The notes below the pieces were generated by a model. That model ran no database searches, was not told the DNA's origin, and saw only the letters and a program-made list of their open reading frames with translations. A stretch of DNA of 64,000 nt from positions 60,761,001-60,825,000 of the forward strand of contig NC_133026.1 of assembly GCF_048771995.1 (NCBI RefSeq), read 5' to 3'. Source of the DNA: Taeniopygia guttata. Its lineage: Eukaryota; Chordata; Aves; Passeriformes; Estrildidae. The position numbers were made by a program, and so were the translations under genes. Shown here piece after piece: positions 40,164 to 51,355 of the stretch. How positions within the stretch are numbered: the stretch's first letter is position 1; every line of letters starts with the position of its first letter.

Positions 40164-43100
40164 AAATTCCATAAGTCTCATTCCCCCTTCATCTATACTG
40201 ATAAGGAGGCACTTAAGGGAATAGTACAAAAAATACATAGGTGGAAGAGAAACTGTGTGTCAGAGTCCAGGTCTTCTACGATGAGCAATTAAGGTCATGT
40301 AATCCCTTCCAAAATCTGCTGAATCTTGAGTTAAAACTGATTTGGTGTCTGAGGGAGGAAGCTGCTTGGTCCCTTTATTTCTTTTGGGAAAGATACTTCT
40401 GCTAATTTACCTTATGTCAATGTGATCTCCTCCCTCTCTAGTTTCCCCATTGACAAGAGCAATCTTATCCACATAAAGATTTTATTTTTCTATTTGAAGT
40501 CAGATAATTCTAAAATTGTTCATATGCTCGGTTTGGAATTTATTAATGGATTATTATGCTACCAATAATTCACTAGCGAGGTCTTCCACAAATCTATAAT
40601 CAAGCACAAGACATTGTGGACATGTAGAGAAAGCATTCCTAATAGCAGCACACCTGTGGTTAATTGACTTCAACTACATAATACTAGAGAGTGGTACTTC
40701 AAACATTTGAAAATATCACTAAATTGAAAAAAATGCTGAGAAAACATAACAAATGTGAGTTATGTTTGCATTTATTCTGGGACAAAAATAGGCAGGTGAT
40801 TTTGAATCATAGATTCAGCCTGGTGAAGGAAGCTGATGCAGTACAAGTGGGAACTGGTGACAAAGGTAAAAGAATATTATCTTTGTCCCCATGAGATGGC
40901 ACCCTGAACCAGCAGTGCAGACAGGGATGAGTTCCAGCTTAGGTTTTTTTTTTTTTTATATAAGGAATGGATCGCAGGTGTTTTGGTGAGAATTTATTAA
41001 TCAAAAGCATTGTCTCTCTGCTTTTGTTTCATGGAAATTGATCTTTGTACAATTTCAGAATAATGTGTCAGAGTTTTTAATCTCATTTACATATATTAAT
41101 TCCCCCTTGTGTTTCAAATTCCTGGTTATATTGTGGGGCTATTCCAAGTAGTCAGTCAAATCTGTGTCTTTATTAAGTTGGTTTACATGAAGCATTATGT
41201 CTGGTGCTAAGTGTTGGGAGCAACACCTTTAGGGAAAGTAGTCAGATCTTCAACAATCTTAGCACATAGAATCATTCATTTCCTACTGAGCAGATTAAAA
41301 GTCTTGCTCTCACTGAAATCTGTTAGTTTTTTGGTTGCCTATTTCCAATTTTTTTTCCCCAATGAAACATATACCTGTTCAGAAGAGTTCAGAAGAGCCT
41401 CACCAAAAGTAAACCCAAACCAAAAAACTCAACACAGAAGTGAAAGCACTGAAGTATGAGTAATGAATTTTCTGTCTGTTATTAGAAGTAACCACTGGTG
41501 AGTAATACTTCTACGTTAGCAGAGATGTCTGAAGAAAACTATTTTGCTACCATATGTATTGGTTTGTTGTGTTGCTATGTGACTCCCTCTTTTACATGTG
41601 TTGGTGAAGATGCCTTGGGAGGGAAAAAAAATAGGCTTGCTGTTCAGTTTATGTCTCTCTCGATGGAAGCATAGAGTAATACTTTGTTATTGTAATGTTA
41701 TTTTAATTTCAAATTAACTTGTGGTCAATGTGATCTTTTACTCGCATTTCTTATTAAATGAAAAATGCTTTGGCTATGGCTTATTCCTGTTATTAAAGAG
41801 TAATATAGACCCATGCTATGTGAAAACTATGAAAAGCTCTGCTGTATATACTTGTTTACAGACACTGCAGTCTTTCTTACCTTTTAAATATTTGTAATTG
41901 TATTGAAGCTGTAGCCACAAAATCAAAACAAAAGTGTACAAATAACCTCCTACCTCTGGTTTCCTTGCAAGATCCAAAGCTTATTGTGAAAGCTGTAACG
42001 TGATTAGAAGGTCTTTCATGACTGAAAGTATAGAAAGAGTGCACCAGTTTTGTTCTATTTATTATTCAGTCCTGCTTGTAGATGAGTTCCCATGTGGTCT
42101 TCTAAATATGCAGGCATTAATTGCAATCAGACATGCACTAAGAGTTTATGATTAGGGGGAAGGAAAACTAAGGACTACAGTGGATGCTTTGAGCTTCTGA
42201 AATAATTGAAATAGTTCTTCATGCTGTATTGAGCAGCAAGAGTATTCCCTCTCAGCAGCAAGAGTGGGGAGAAGGCAGCTGGTATTTCTTCCTTTCCAGC
42301 AGCATGTAGGAACAGTGTTCCTAGGAGGGAGTGGCAGGGAGAGCCAGGGGAGTGAGGACTGAGAGCAAGCTGAGTAACAGGAGAGTCACCTGGTTAAGTT
42401 GCATCCCTTCTGCAATGGAGTGTGTCTGGCATGCCATTTCAGAGATCCTGGCATCCAGCAGCATCTTTGGATTTTTCCTTGAGACCTGGAAGAGTGAGGA
42501 CAGTAGCTCATTTATTACTTTGCCAGTAGACTGTAATTTGCCTGTGTCAAAGGCTTCACACTATGATTCAAAGTGTTGCATGTCACATCCCCATTGTTTC
42601 TACCTTACTCTTTTTACCTACTTTTTGATAGGTGTCCAATTTACAGAGGGATTAAAAATAATTTTTTTTTTCATACGGAAAAATCCTGTTATTTGTTCTA
42701 TTTTTTTTATTGTGGTTGTAGAAAAATAGGTCATAATTGGTGTGAGTTGAAAATACTTTGAGATTAAGCTGAACAGAACTAATTTAGTGAAAGGTAAATG
42801 AAGGACATGGGGATGCTGATACAAGTAGTTGTTATTCAGTCAGACTGAGGAAGAGTGTTCGTGGACACATGGACAATTACTTTGCTTATTGTACCGTGCA
42901 AACTTCAACTACCTGAGATTCAGCATCTTCTTACTTTTCAAGTTAGCATCTTCTGCTTTCACACATCTTCCTTGTTGGGCTGTAAGTAACACCCAGTTAT
43001 GTACCAGAAATTCCCATAAATACGAGTATAGTTGGCAGGAAGTCACAGTTATTTTAACACTGCCTCCAAGAGCAGGTGAGACCAAACTGTCCATTCTTAG

Positions 43101-45129
43101 GGGAAGCAAAACTGTCCTGTGAGCCACTCAGTTACCAGAGCCAGTGTACTTCTTCACTTGAAGCATAACAATTGCAGCAGTAATTACTAGTTTAATGGCA
43201 CCATGATCAGAATTAATTAATTTCTCAGCACTAACTAGGTCAGACTGAAGGATTCTGTACTGCTACATGCTGCCAGATCTCAGCCATCGCAGAGCAGTTA
43301 CCCAGTGAAGTGGAAGTGATGTTTACGCACCCCTGTCTTGACAATGCAGAGCCCTTTCCCTTTTCCACTGTCCAGCCCTTTGAGGCACATACTTATATGT
43401 GTATTTCCTGCCTATCAGTAAGAAGGAAGTGGATCTGCTGAGTTGTGCTGTCTCTATGAAGGCAGTCTGCCTGTTGTCCACATCCCTGCAGCTATCCAGA
43501 AGCTCCTGAGCCACTTCACAGTGACTATTCTTGTTAGACCTGGGTCTGAAAAAAGGTTTGCTTCTGTAGAGATGGCAACACTTGACTTTAGATTACCTGC
43601 AGACATCTGAGAAGAGTCTGGCAGCCAAAATTATTGTGTATTTACATAAACATTTCTCTTACAGAAAGCTTAATTAGATACATAACAATGATGTCCCAGA
43701 TGGCACAGTTTAGCAGCTGGCCTGTATCTTATTTTAATTGCCTAAACATATCCACACCCTGTCTTTGTTATGAATTCAGTTATGGAAAAGGATATGAATT
43801 TTAAATTTGCTGTCTGGCAGTGATGGAAGGTGAACTCCATCTGCATCACTCCATCTTACATCATCTGCAAAAAAAAAAAATTCATTTGGGTAATAAGAGC
43901 TTAGGGGCCTCTTGGAAGGAAACATGCGTAGGACCCTATCAGGATGCTGTGGTGTGGGCTGATTTATGCTCAAAGCAACACAGAAACATGTCGTTCCAGA
44001 AGGAGATACCATCTCCCCAATTCCTACTGTCACCTAGGGAGTACCATGCTGGTGAAAATGCATCCTTTGGTGTTCTATCCCTTTCATTTGGGCAGCTGGG
44101 CATACCAGCACTTCAAACCTGAAAGCAGATTCAATTATCTTGCTTGTGCTTTTTGTAGTCTAAAAATATTCAGGGCCACCTGGGGTTTCTGAGGTGTGAA
44201 CTCGAGCTGTGCCTGTGGTGTGGGGCCATTTCCCCATGGGGACTGAGGGGCAGCCATGGCCTCCCGGGGGTACTTGCTGGTGTTGTCCACTGTGGGCAGC
44301 TCGGCTGCCCAGCCAGGGAATTATGTGGAGCAGGGACACGACCTGGTCTTTCAAATTATAGAAAATAGACCTGGTGGGCTGCACTGGTGCCTCTCCCCGT
44401 CCCTTTCTTTTCCCACCCTGTCATGTTCATTGGTACTAATGTGGGATGTATTTACGTGAACCCAGGGGTGCCCATTCTGGAGGTTAAGGGGTTGGATTTT
44501 CTGTTCCCCTACCTCCTCTGGGGACAGCTGGAGCAGGGAAGTCTGCTCCCCTGCACAGCACCTGGCTGCTTATGGGAGGGAGCTTTGCTTTGCAGCAACA
44601 AGGTATTTTCCTTTGAGCATTAACTCCAGTTTGACCTTGGGCTTTTTAGGCAGCCAAACACACACATATGCCTCGTAGGCAGAGTTAAGATACTGTCTAA
44701 ATGCATATACAGATGCAAAGTGCCCAGCCACACACTTCTACGTGTTTTGATTTTCTTCTGGGTCTCTTTTTCACAATTACATTTTTTCTGCAAATAGCGG
44801 TAATCCCAATTGGAGTTTCTTGGAGTGCTGGTTTTGCTGAGAAGGTCTTTAAATTGTTCATCAACTCCTGCTTTCGCTCCTTCGTTCGTTCTTGTCTGGT
44901 GCCTTTTGTACTGCGCTTGCTGAAGGCAACACACAGGGCTGCTCTTTCCTGCCAGAGCTTGTTGTTGTCTTCAGTGGCTGGGCAGGCAAAGACAACTCTG
45001 GTGTGAATCATTTTGCTCCTCCAATTTAGGAGTTGCCATGAAGAATGATTAAGGGAGGGGAAAAAAAAGCGAGAGTGAGAGGGAGTGTGTGTGTGCACAA
45101 ATTGAGGTTGGGAAAGTGGGAGTGGTGTC

Positions 45130-45245
45130 AGTGAGTAGGCAAGTGACAGAGTCTTCTCAGCTCAGCAAGGTTTTAGCACGGGCAGCTGGTTCTTCGTGCT
45201 GTGCTCACTTCATTGATTCGTTTACCAGGATTATAGCCCTGCAAA
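45130..45245 (+). other. SERPINB5: Candidate non-coding exon 1 of SERPINB5
   Basis: SERPINB5 in mammals starts with a short untranslated exon several kilobases before the coding exons, and the coding exon here has its acceptor one base before the ATG, so an upstream exon is required. The best donor I see is GCAAA|GTAAGT at 45,246. It is preceded by TGTGCTCACTTCATTGATTC and GTTTACCAGGATTATAGC, whose composition suits a 5' UTR. The 5' edge is unresolved and no TATA box is obvious. Other exons in 45-51 kb are possible. Confidence 0.35.
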
Positions 45246-46490
45246 GTAAGTACGGCTTTTTTCTTTCTCTGATACTTTAATTTATGCTGAGCTAATAGTT
45301 AACAAATCTTGGCTGTGGAACATAATTGCATGGAGGGAGTGGGATAAGGAAATTTGTGCCAAAAATGTATATGTGGAATCAAAGAAGCTTGTTTGCCTTC
45401 CCAAATGACGCTGTTTTGGTTTCATTTCAAAACTGCTGCAATTGCTATGCTAGATTTCTTTCTTTTTGGAAAGATTCATTGGAAGCAGTGAATAAGATCT
45501 GACAGGTGAGACAGCAAGGGCATTGGGAATTATTAAAATATGGTGGTTTATTGCAAATGGCTATTCCCATATCAGAAAAAGCAGGTTGTGTATGATGCCA
45601 TGCAAATCCTCCATGTACCAAAGTAGGATTTAGGTTGGTTTGTAAACCCCTTTAGAAAGGAATATTCCTCTTGTTTTCTGAAGAGGTGTGTACACTCTGC
45701 TCTGTTTGTTCCGAGTTACTAACCAAGTGACTAATCTTAACTTGTTTAAAGTGAAGGACAGGAGCTTAGGCCTAGTAATTACACATTTATTTTCAGTGCG
45801 GCCATTTAGTTTGAACAGTTCATTGGCTATTGGAGTACCACAAAGCATATTGCAGTGGCTTGTTTCTCTGTCTTTCCTGGAGAGACTTTCCCCTCTCTGT
45901 TGCTGACAGTACTTTTTCCTCAACCATATGAGATGCTGTAGTCCCACATCAGTCGGATGTCTTGCATTCCTCGATGTCCGTTCAGACAAAATTGTGTCCT
46001 TGGCTTTTTAGGTAATGTGCCAGGTGGAGAGTTGCCATTTGTGTAGAAGAAGAAAAGGCTCACAGAAATATTTTATTTACTTTGTATCGTATATGCTGAG
46101 TAAGAGATGAAGCAGGGTCATGTTAAACTCTTGATCTAGTTTCAATATTAATGCCTCACTTGTGAAATTTGCATGTGGGTTGTTTTATATAATTCATCCT
46201 CTTGGAATTTTGTTTGGACTGGAGATACTACAGCATTGGCACTCACAGCTCCTGAGATGTAAACCAAATATACCCCCCAGGACTGGATGGCCAGCATTGT
46301 CTATGCTTTATCTGCCACAGGTGTCTTCTCCTTATTGGATTATTCCTGCCATACAACTAACTTGACTTGTCAGACATTTTCACACAGATTTTGCTATTCT
46401 TTTGATTATATTTTTAAATGCAAGTTATATTTAGATTTTCCCTTAGTAAGCAGATAGTAAAAAAAGCCTTCCTGTTGTTTGTTTGGGTGT

Positions 46491-46515
46491 TTTTTTTTTT
46501 TTGGGGGGGGGGGGG
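46491..46515 (+). repeat. Adjacent T12 and G13 homopolymers
   Basis: Twelve T are followed directly by thirteen G (46,503-46,515). It is a potential G-quadruplex-forming run and a polymerase-slippage hotspot. Confidence 0.9.
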
Positions 46516-47518
46516 AGTTTGTTGTAGTTGTTGAATCTAAGAGTGACTAAGCAAAAATGGTGTCTTATACCAATAAACAAGTTTAAATCAGGTTTTTCTG
46601 AATGGGTTCTGTAATCTTTCAGCTCCCTTCTGTATCTGAAAATGTTTCTTTCACACTGTGACAATCTCAGTTTTAAATAAAGTTGGGTGGATCGCAAGCT
46701 CCAAGTGCTTAGAAGATGACCCAGTGCTGCAGGCTGTTCTGGAAATGCTGATAGTCTGCTTTCCTGGGAAGGGAGGGACCCAAAAAGAATCCATGCAGCA
46801 GGCCTTTGTAAAATTTCATTTTCAGTTTTTTGACTCCTCCCTGTTTGAGGGTTCCCTGTGATTACTGACTCAGGAGCTATGTCTGTTTTCTGAGACTCTT
46901 AATGGGCAGCTAATGGGATTTCCTCTCACTGGGAGCCTCAACCCTTCTCACCTTGCTGGAACTGGCTTTACTGGACTTGCAAGGCTTGGGGTCCTCAAGG
47001 CTCTAAAGAGATTTAGGATTTTTTAATATTTAATTTAATACAGTCAATTATTTTCAGTAATACAAATGTTGTAAGCTCTTAAATATAATATAATAAATAT
47101 TATATTAAATACAATATAATGTAATATAACATAATAGTCATTAATAAATTGAGAATAAAAACCAGGCTGACCAGTTGAAAAAGACGGTGGAATAGAGATT
47201 ATTGTTTGCTATCCAACCAGTAATTCAAGGTCAAGAGTGCTACTGAGCTTTTTTCCCCAACAAAACGCCATGAATGGTCCCTATTTCAATAGTAGCTTTA
47301 AAAGGAAGAAATTAGAATGGAGAGCTTTGCCACTACCAGAAACAATTTCACTCTCCTCCAAAGAAGCTTTGAGAGTATCAGCAGTTACTGGATGAACAAA
47401 GGTACATAAAAGGTTCACCATGAAATATCTCCTGTTTTTCTCACTGAAAAGAAACATTGAAACTTTATAAAAAAATCATCCAACACGAATAGTATGAGAG
47501 TTACTCATGAGGCCAGAG

Positions 47519-47800
47519 GAGTTTTTAAGCCATGGTACAGCTTTTAACTGGCACAAGGAAGAAGAATTTAATTCAATTATGTAAAATTTCCTATTTTATT
47601 TTCTTACTCTGAATGTCTTGCAACCCAAGGAAGTGAAACACAGGTACTGCATCTACATCGAGTTTTTAAGCAATGTTACAGCTTTTAACTGGCACAAGGA
47701 AGAAGAATTTAATTCAAATATGTAAAATTTCCTATTTTATTTTCTTACTCTGAATGTCTTGCAACCCAAGGAAGTGAAACACAGGTACTGCATCTACATC
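47519..47800 (+). repeat. 141-bp tandem duplication
   Basis: Two head-to-tail copies, 47,519-47,659 and 47,660-47,800, each starting GAGTTTTTAAG and ending CATCTACATC. I count three differences over 141 bp, about 98% identity, so the duplication is recent. Neither copy is coding. Confidence 0.95.
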
Positions 47801-48155
47801 TCAAAGTCAACATTAAGCCAGAAAGGAACAAGGGGTATTTTTAATTTGGTATGATTTCATAATGATTTTTACCCTGTAAGGAAGATCCAGAGGCCTGAAT
47901 AGAATTATATAATGCCAGCTAATACTAAATAATATACTCCATTAAAATTAAACTGCAAATTAAATGTTTTTCAGGTGTACTGCATGACTCGTGAGACTTT
48001 TTTTATTATTTGTCTTTTTGAGGGTGGTAGATGTGTACTGAATGACGCATTCTTGGTTCCCTGGGTAATTTTCCACCAGTTCCTCAGTAAGAAATACCTG
48101 TGAAGTTAGTACTTGCCCCAAATCTTCAGTTCTGGGGGGTGGAGTGGGGTGGGGC

Positions 48156-48179
48156 AGAGAGAGAGAGAGAGAGAGAGAG
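48156..48179 (+). repeat. (AG)n microsatellite
   Basis: Twelve uninterrupted AG units, preceded by a G-rich GGGGGGTGGAGTGGGGTGGG segment on the same strand. Confidence 0.9.
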
Positions 48180-48903
48180 GGAGACTGAGAAGCAGACAGA
48201 GTATAGGAGTGTATTGTCTGTTCATGTGAGAATCCTTGAGTTAATGGCAAAGATAAGGTAGGTAGCCTATGCAGGGGAATTTATTTAAGACATGCATAGG
48301 CACAAAAGAGCACATTTGTGATGAGCAATTGCAAGGAGGCATTTAAAGGAATGATTTTATGTTTGCTTCGTTGCCCCGTTGTTCGAAGTTACTCCCTCAT
48401 CAGCATTCTCAGTCCTTCAAACTTGTTCTATCTTTTGCCACTGTCCTGCCTAAAGCTCTCCTCCCTTAAGGTGTGTGCTGAGCCCTTGTTTGCTGGCAAG
48501 CTCGACTTTTCTGGTAATTAGTTGCTTTCATGCCCAAGAAATTGTGTCTACGTAAGCGAGGTGGGTGGTTGCAGTGCTAGGCTGGCACTTGGTTCTCTCT
48601 TTACAGCCATAAGATCTCTGAGATGTTTCCTGAACCTCATGGTGACATCAGCTTGATGCCTGCTGATGCTGTAAAATGGAATCTCTCATGGAAAATTCCT
48701 CTTTACCAAGCAGCTGCCAGAGACTGCCAGAGTATGGGAAAAGAGACGAGTCCAACCAGATCCATTCTGAATTCTGAGTCTGACAAAACATCTGGATGTT
48801 GCAAAGCAAACTCCGCTGTATTTTCATGTTGGGATAAGTTTCTCCAGTGAAATATGTTCAATGTTTGCCATCTCTGAGACAAATTATTTTTCTTGTTGGT
48901 GGC

Positions 48904-48977
48904 TTTTTTTTTGTTTTTGGTGGGGTTTTTTTTTTGGTTTTGTTTTCTTTTCTTTTCTTTTGTTTTTTTTTTTTTGT
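48904..48977 (+). repeat. T-rich low-complexity tract with TTTTC/TTTTG units
   Basis: About 75 bp of T runs broken by single G, C or GG, including several TTTTC units. It may be a decayed poly(A) tail on the minus strand, but no attached retroelement was recognised. Confidence 0.75.
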
Positions 48978-50285
48978 TCCCCCAGTGGGAGGGGATTTGT
49001 TAGCAAACAGTTTGTTGCTAATACCAACAGTCAGAACATTTTGCAAGAATGCAGGGCTGGTTAGGTGTGCTTTTCAAACTCTGACTTAAAAAGCCTTGGT
49101 TTAATGCCACTATATCTTTTTTTTTTAAACTTGATTAAATTCAGTGCATTTCACTAACCTTTTATACTGCATGTTTTAGCCCAAAACAAACTAGTTGTCA
49201 AGTAAAACAACTGCCTTACCTAATAGATCCAAGAACATGTATAAGTTAATTAAAATAAAAATAAAGACATTTATTTTGTAAAAGGCCTTCTGTAGTCAAA
49301 CAGGTCATACGAGTAAATTAAAGTTCTTTCTCTACTGTGTTGCAGGCAAATTACATGCCCAATCTGTTACTCTCACAAAAAAAATAGTTATAAAAATTTA
49401 TAACTACCACAAATTGTTTGGGAGCCATTACTTGTCAAGTACCACAGCTGCTCTACAGTGTCTCTGTACAATAGTGTCAGATGTTCAGCTACATTTGGGC
49501 AGTGTAACACATGCAAAAATTTCCATTTCCTCTCTGTCTCTGTCAATAGCTTTGATGGAGCAGTTTAGCACCAGTTTTAACAGTTTCATTTTTTTTTAGG
49601 CAGACATGGTATTGGGGGCATGGTACTGTCAAATTCACTATGCCAAAGGGGTCATCTTCTGTGTGATTACTGGTCTAAAGCCAGACTTGTGCTAGTGACA
49701 GAAATTCTGGGCATCACCCTTCTTGGCTTGAATCTACACAGATGAACTTAAACGAAAGTGCAGCTTTGGGTATGTGAAAGCAGCCTGGAAGATGGGAATA
49801 GTCTCTGCTTTCCCAGAGCATGGACAGCAGCAACTATGCCTTGCCTTTCCTGACTGCACAGGTCATGTAACAGCCCTGTGGCAACTGCAGTTACTGAGAG
49901 TGGCTAAGAAAACCTTTGAGTTAAAACAGTGTAAGCACAGGTGGACACACAGCCTATTCTTTAGAAGGCCTCCTTTAAGTTTCTAAAATAATCTCAACGT
50001 ACAGGACCAGACAGCTTTCTGGAGACTTCTAGCAAGGCCAGGGATAATCAACCCTGAGAGGACCTACATGTACCAAAGCTAAAGGTTTAATGGACAATTA
50101 GCCATGAAGCAAGAGAGAGAAGTTATGAGACCATTAAAGACCTGCCTGAGAGCCAGGAGATCCCAGAGCATAGGCAAATTACCTTCTGAGTTGGCACATT
50201 TTAAGAGTATCAATTAAAAACAGATTAAATTCATATGTAATCCAGTTTGACTCAGTGTGTGTGGGTCACCCTAACCCACACAGAT

Positions 50286-51125
50286 CCTCTCCTCTCCTCT
50301 CCTCTCCTCTCCTCTCCTCTCCTCTCCTCTCCTCTCCTCTCCTCTCCTCTCCTCTCCTCTCCTCTCCTCTCCTCTCCTCTCCTCTCCTCTCCTCTCCTCT
50401 CCTCTCCTCTCCTCTCCTCTCCTCTCCTCTCCTCTCCTCTCCTCTCCTCTCCTCTCCTCTCCTCTCCTCTCCTCTCCTCTCCTCTCCTCTCCTCTCCTCT
50501 CCTCTCCTCTCCTCTCCTCTCCTCTCCTCTCCTCTCCTCTCCTCTCCTCTCCTCTCCTCTCCTCTCCTCTCCTCTCCTCTCCTCTCCTCTCCTCTCCTCT
50601 CCTCTCCTCTCCTCTCCTCTCCTCTCCTCTCCTCTCCTCTCCTCTCCTCTCCTCTCCTCTCCTCTCCTCTCCTCTCCTCTCCTCTCCTCTCCTCTCCTCT
50701 CCTCTCCTCTCCTCTCCTCTCCTCTCCTCTCCTCTCCTCTCCTCTCCTCTCCTCTCCTCTCCTCTCCTCTCCTCTCCTCTCCTCTCCTCTCCTCTCCTCT
50801 CCTCTCCTCTCCTCTCCTCTCCTCTCCTCTCCTCTCCTCTCCTCTCCTCTCCTCTCCTCTCCTCTCCTCTCCTCTCCTCTCCTCTCCTCTCCTCTCCTCT
50901 CCTCTCCTCTCCTCTCCTCTCCTCTCCTCTCCTCTCCTCTCCTCTCCTCTCCTCTCCTCTCCTCTCCTCTCCTCTCCTCTCCTCTCCTCTCCTCTCCTCT
51001 CCTCTCCTCTCCTCTCCTCTCCTCTCCTCTCCTCTCCTCTCCTCTCCTCTCCTCTCCTCTCCTCTCCTCTCCTCTCCTCTCCTCTCCTCTCCTCTCCTCT
51101 CCTCTCCTCTCCTCTCCTCTCCTCT
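50286..51125 (+). repeat. (CCTCT)168 microsatellite, 840 bp, uninterrupted
   Basis: Perfect head-to-tail CCTCT pentamers fill 50,286-51,125 without one mismatch; the complementary strand is all-purine (AGAGG)n. Because the period is not a multiple of three and has no stop codon, it yields long spurious frames (repeats of LLSSP on plus, ERRGE on minus), which are not genes. The array ends 55 bp before the 3' splice site of the first SERPINB5 coding exon. The pyrimidine-rich strand is the SERPINB5 sense strand, so it would extend the intron's polypyrimidine tract enormously. True length in the genome may differ, as such arrays are hard to assemble. Confidence 0.98.
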
Positions 51126-51147
51126 AACAGGAGCTGGAATTACAGCC

Positions 51148-51154
51148 TGAGTCA
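51148..51154 (+). promoter_or_regulatory. Consensus AP-1 site TGAGTCA
   Basis: A perfect TGAGTCA lies between the CCTCT array and the acceptor of the first SERPINB5 coding exon. A 7-bp match is expected by chance fairly often, so function is only possible. Confidence 0.35.
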
Positions 51155-51187
51155 TCTCTCTTTTCCCTTTTACATTTCAGGATGACA

Positions 51188-51355
51188 ATGGACGCTCTTC
51201 AACTAGCAAACACTGCCTTTGCAGTTGATATGTTCAAAAAGCTATGTGAGAAGGACAAAACAGCCAACATTATTTTTTCCCCACTGTGTACCTCAACGTC
51301 TCTAGCTCTGGCATATAAAGCTACGAAAGGTGATACTGCAGAGCAGATGAAACAG
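51188..51355 (+). CDS. SERPINB5: SERPINB5 first coding exon (residues 1-56)
   Basis: Acceptor CATTTCAG at 51,173-51,180, donor GTAAGC; phase 0. Encodes [35 protein letters not shown] and [10 protein letters not shown]. Another in-frame ATG six bases upstream would add Met-Thr. Confidence 0.95.

Larger units (their letters stand above)
34481..45129. other. Interval between the VPS4B promoter and SERPINB5; no intact gene seen
   Basis: About 10.6 kb between a minus-strand gene start and a plus-strand gene start. Apart from the broken coding-like segment at 34,536-35,016, open frames are short and overlap on both strands. It contains a 13-base G run (40,151-40,163), a T run near 40,945, and a GC-richer block at about 44,170-44,600 with no recognisable domain. 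Any SERPINB5 enhancers would be expected here, but none can be named from sequence. Confidence 0.55.
45246..51180 (+). other. SERPINB5: Probable SERPINB5 intron 1
   Basis: No coding sequence was recognised. It holds several low-complexity features: T12G13 at 46,491-46,515, AT-rich sequence at 47,030-47,150, a 141-bp tandem duplication, a GA run at 48,156-48,179, a T-rich tract at 48,904-48,977 and the giant CCTCT array that ends just before the first coding exon. The assignment depends on the tentative exon 1. Confidence 0.4.

Noticed and set aside
42331-42729. 132-residue plus-strand open frame as a gene
   Set aside because: No recognisable domain, low-complexity hydrophobic end, no splice-site or promoter context; likely chance.
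50247-51185. Long open frames of about 290-310 residues on both strands
   Set aside because: They are translations of the CCTCT array (LLSSP or ERRGE repeats). A five-base repeat without stops is open in every frame; there is no real protein.
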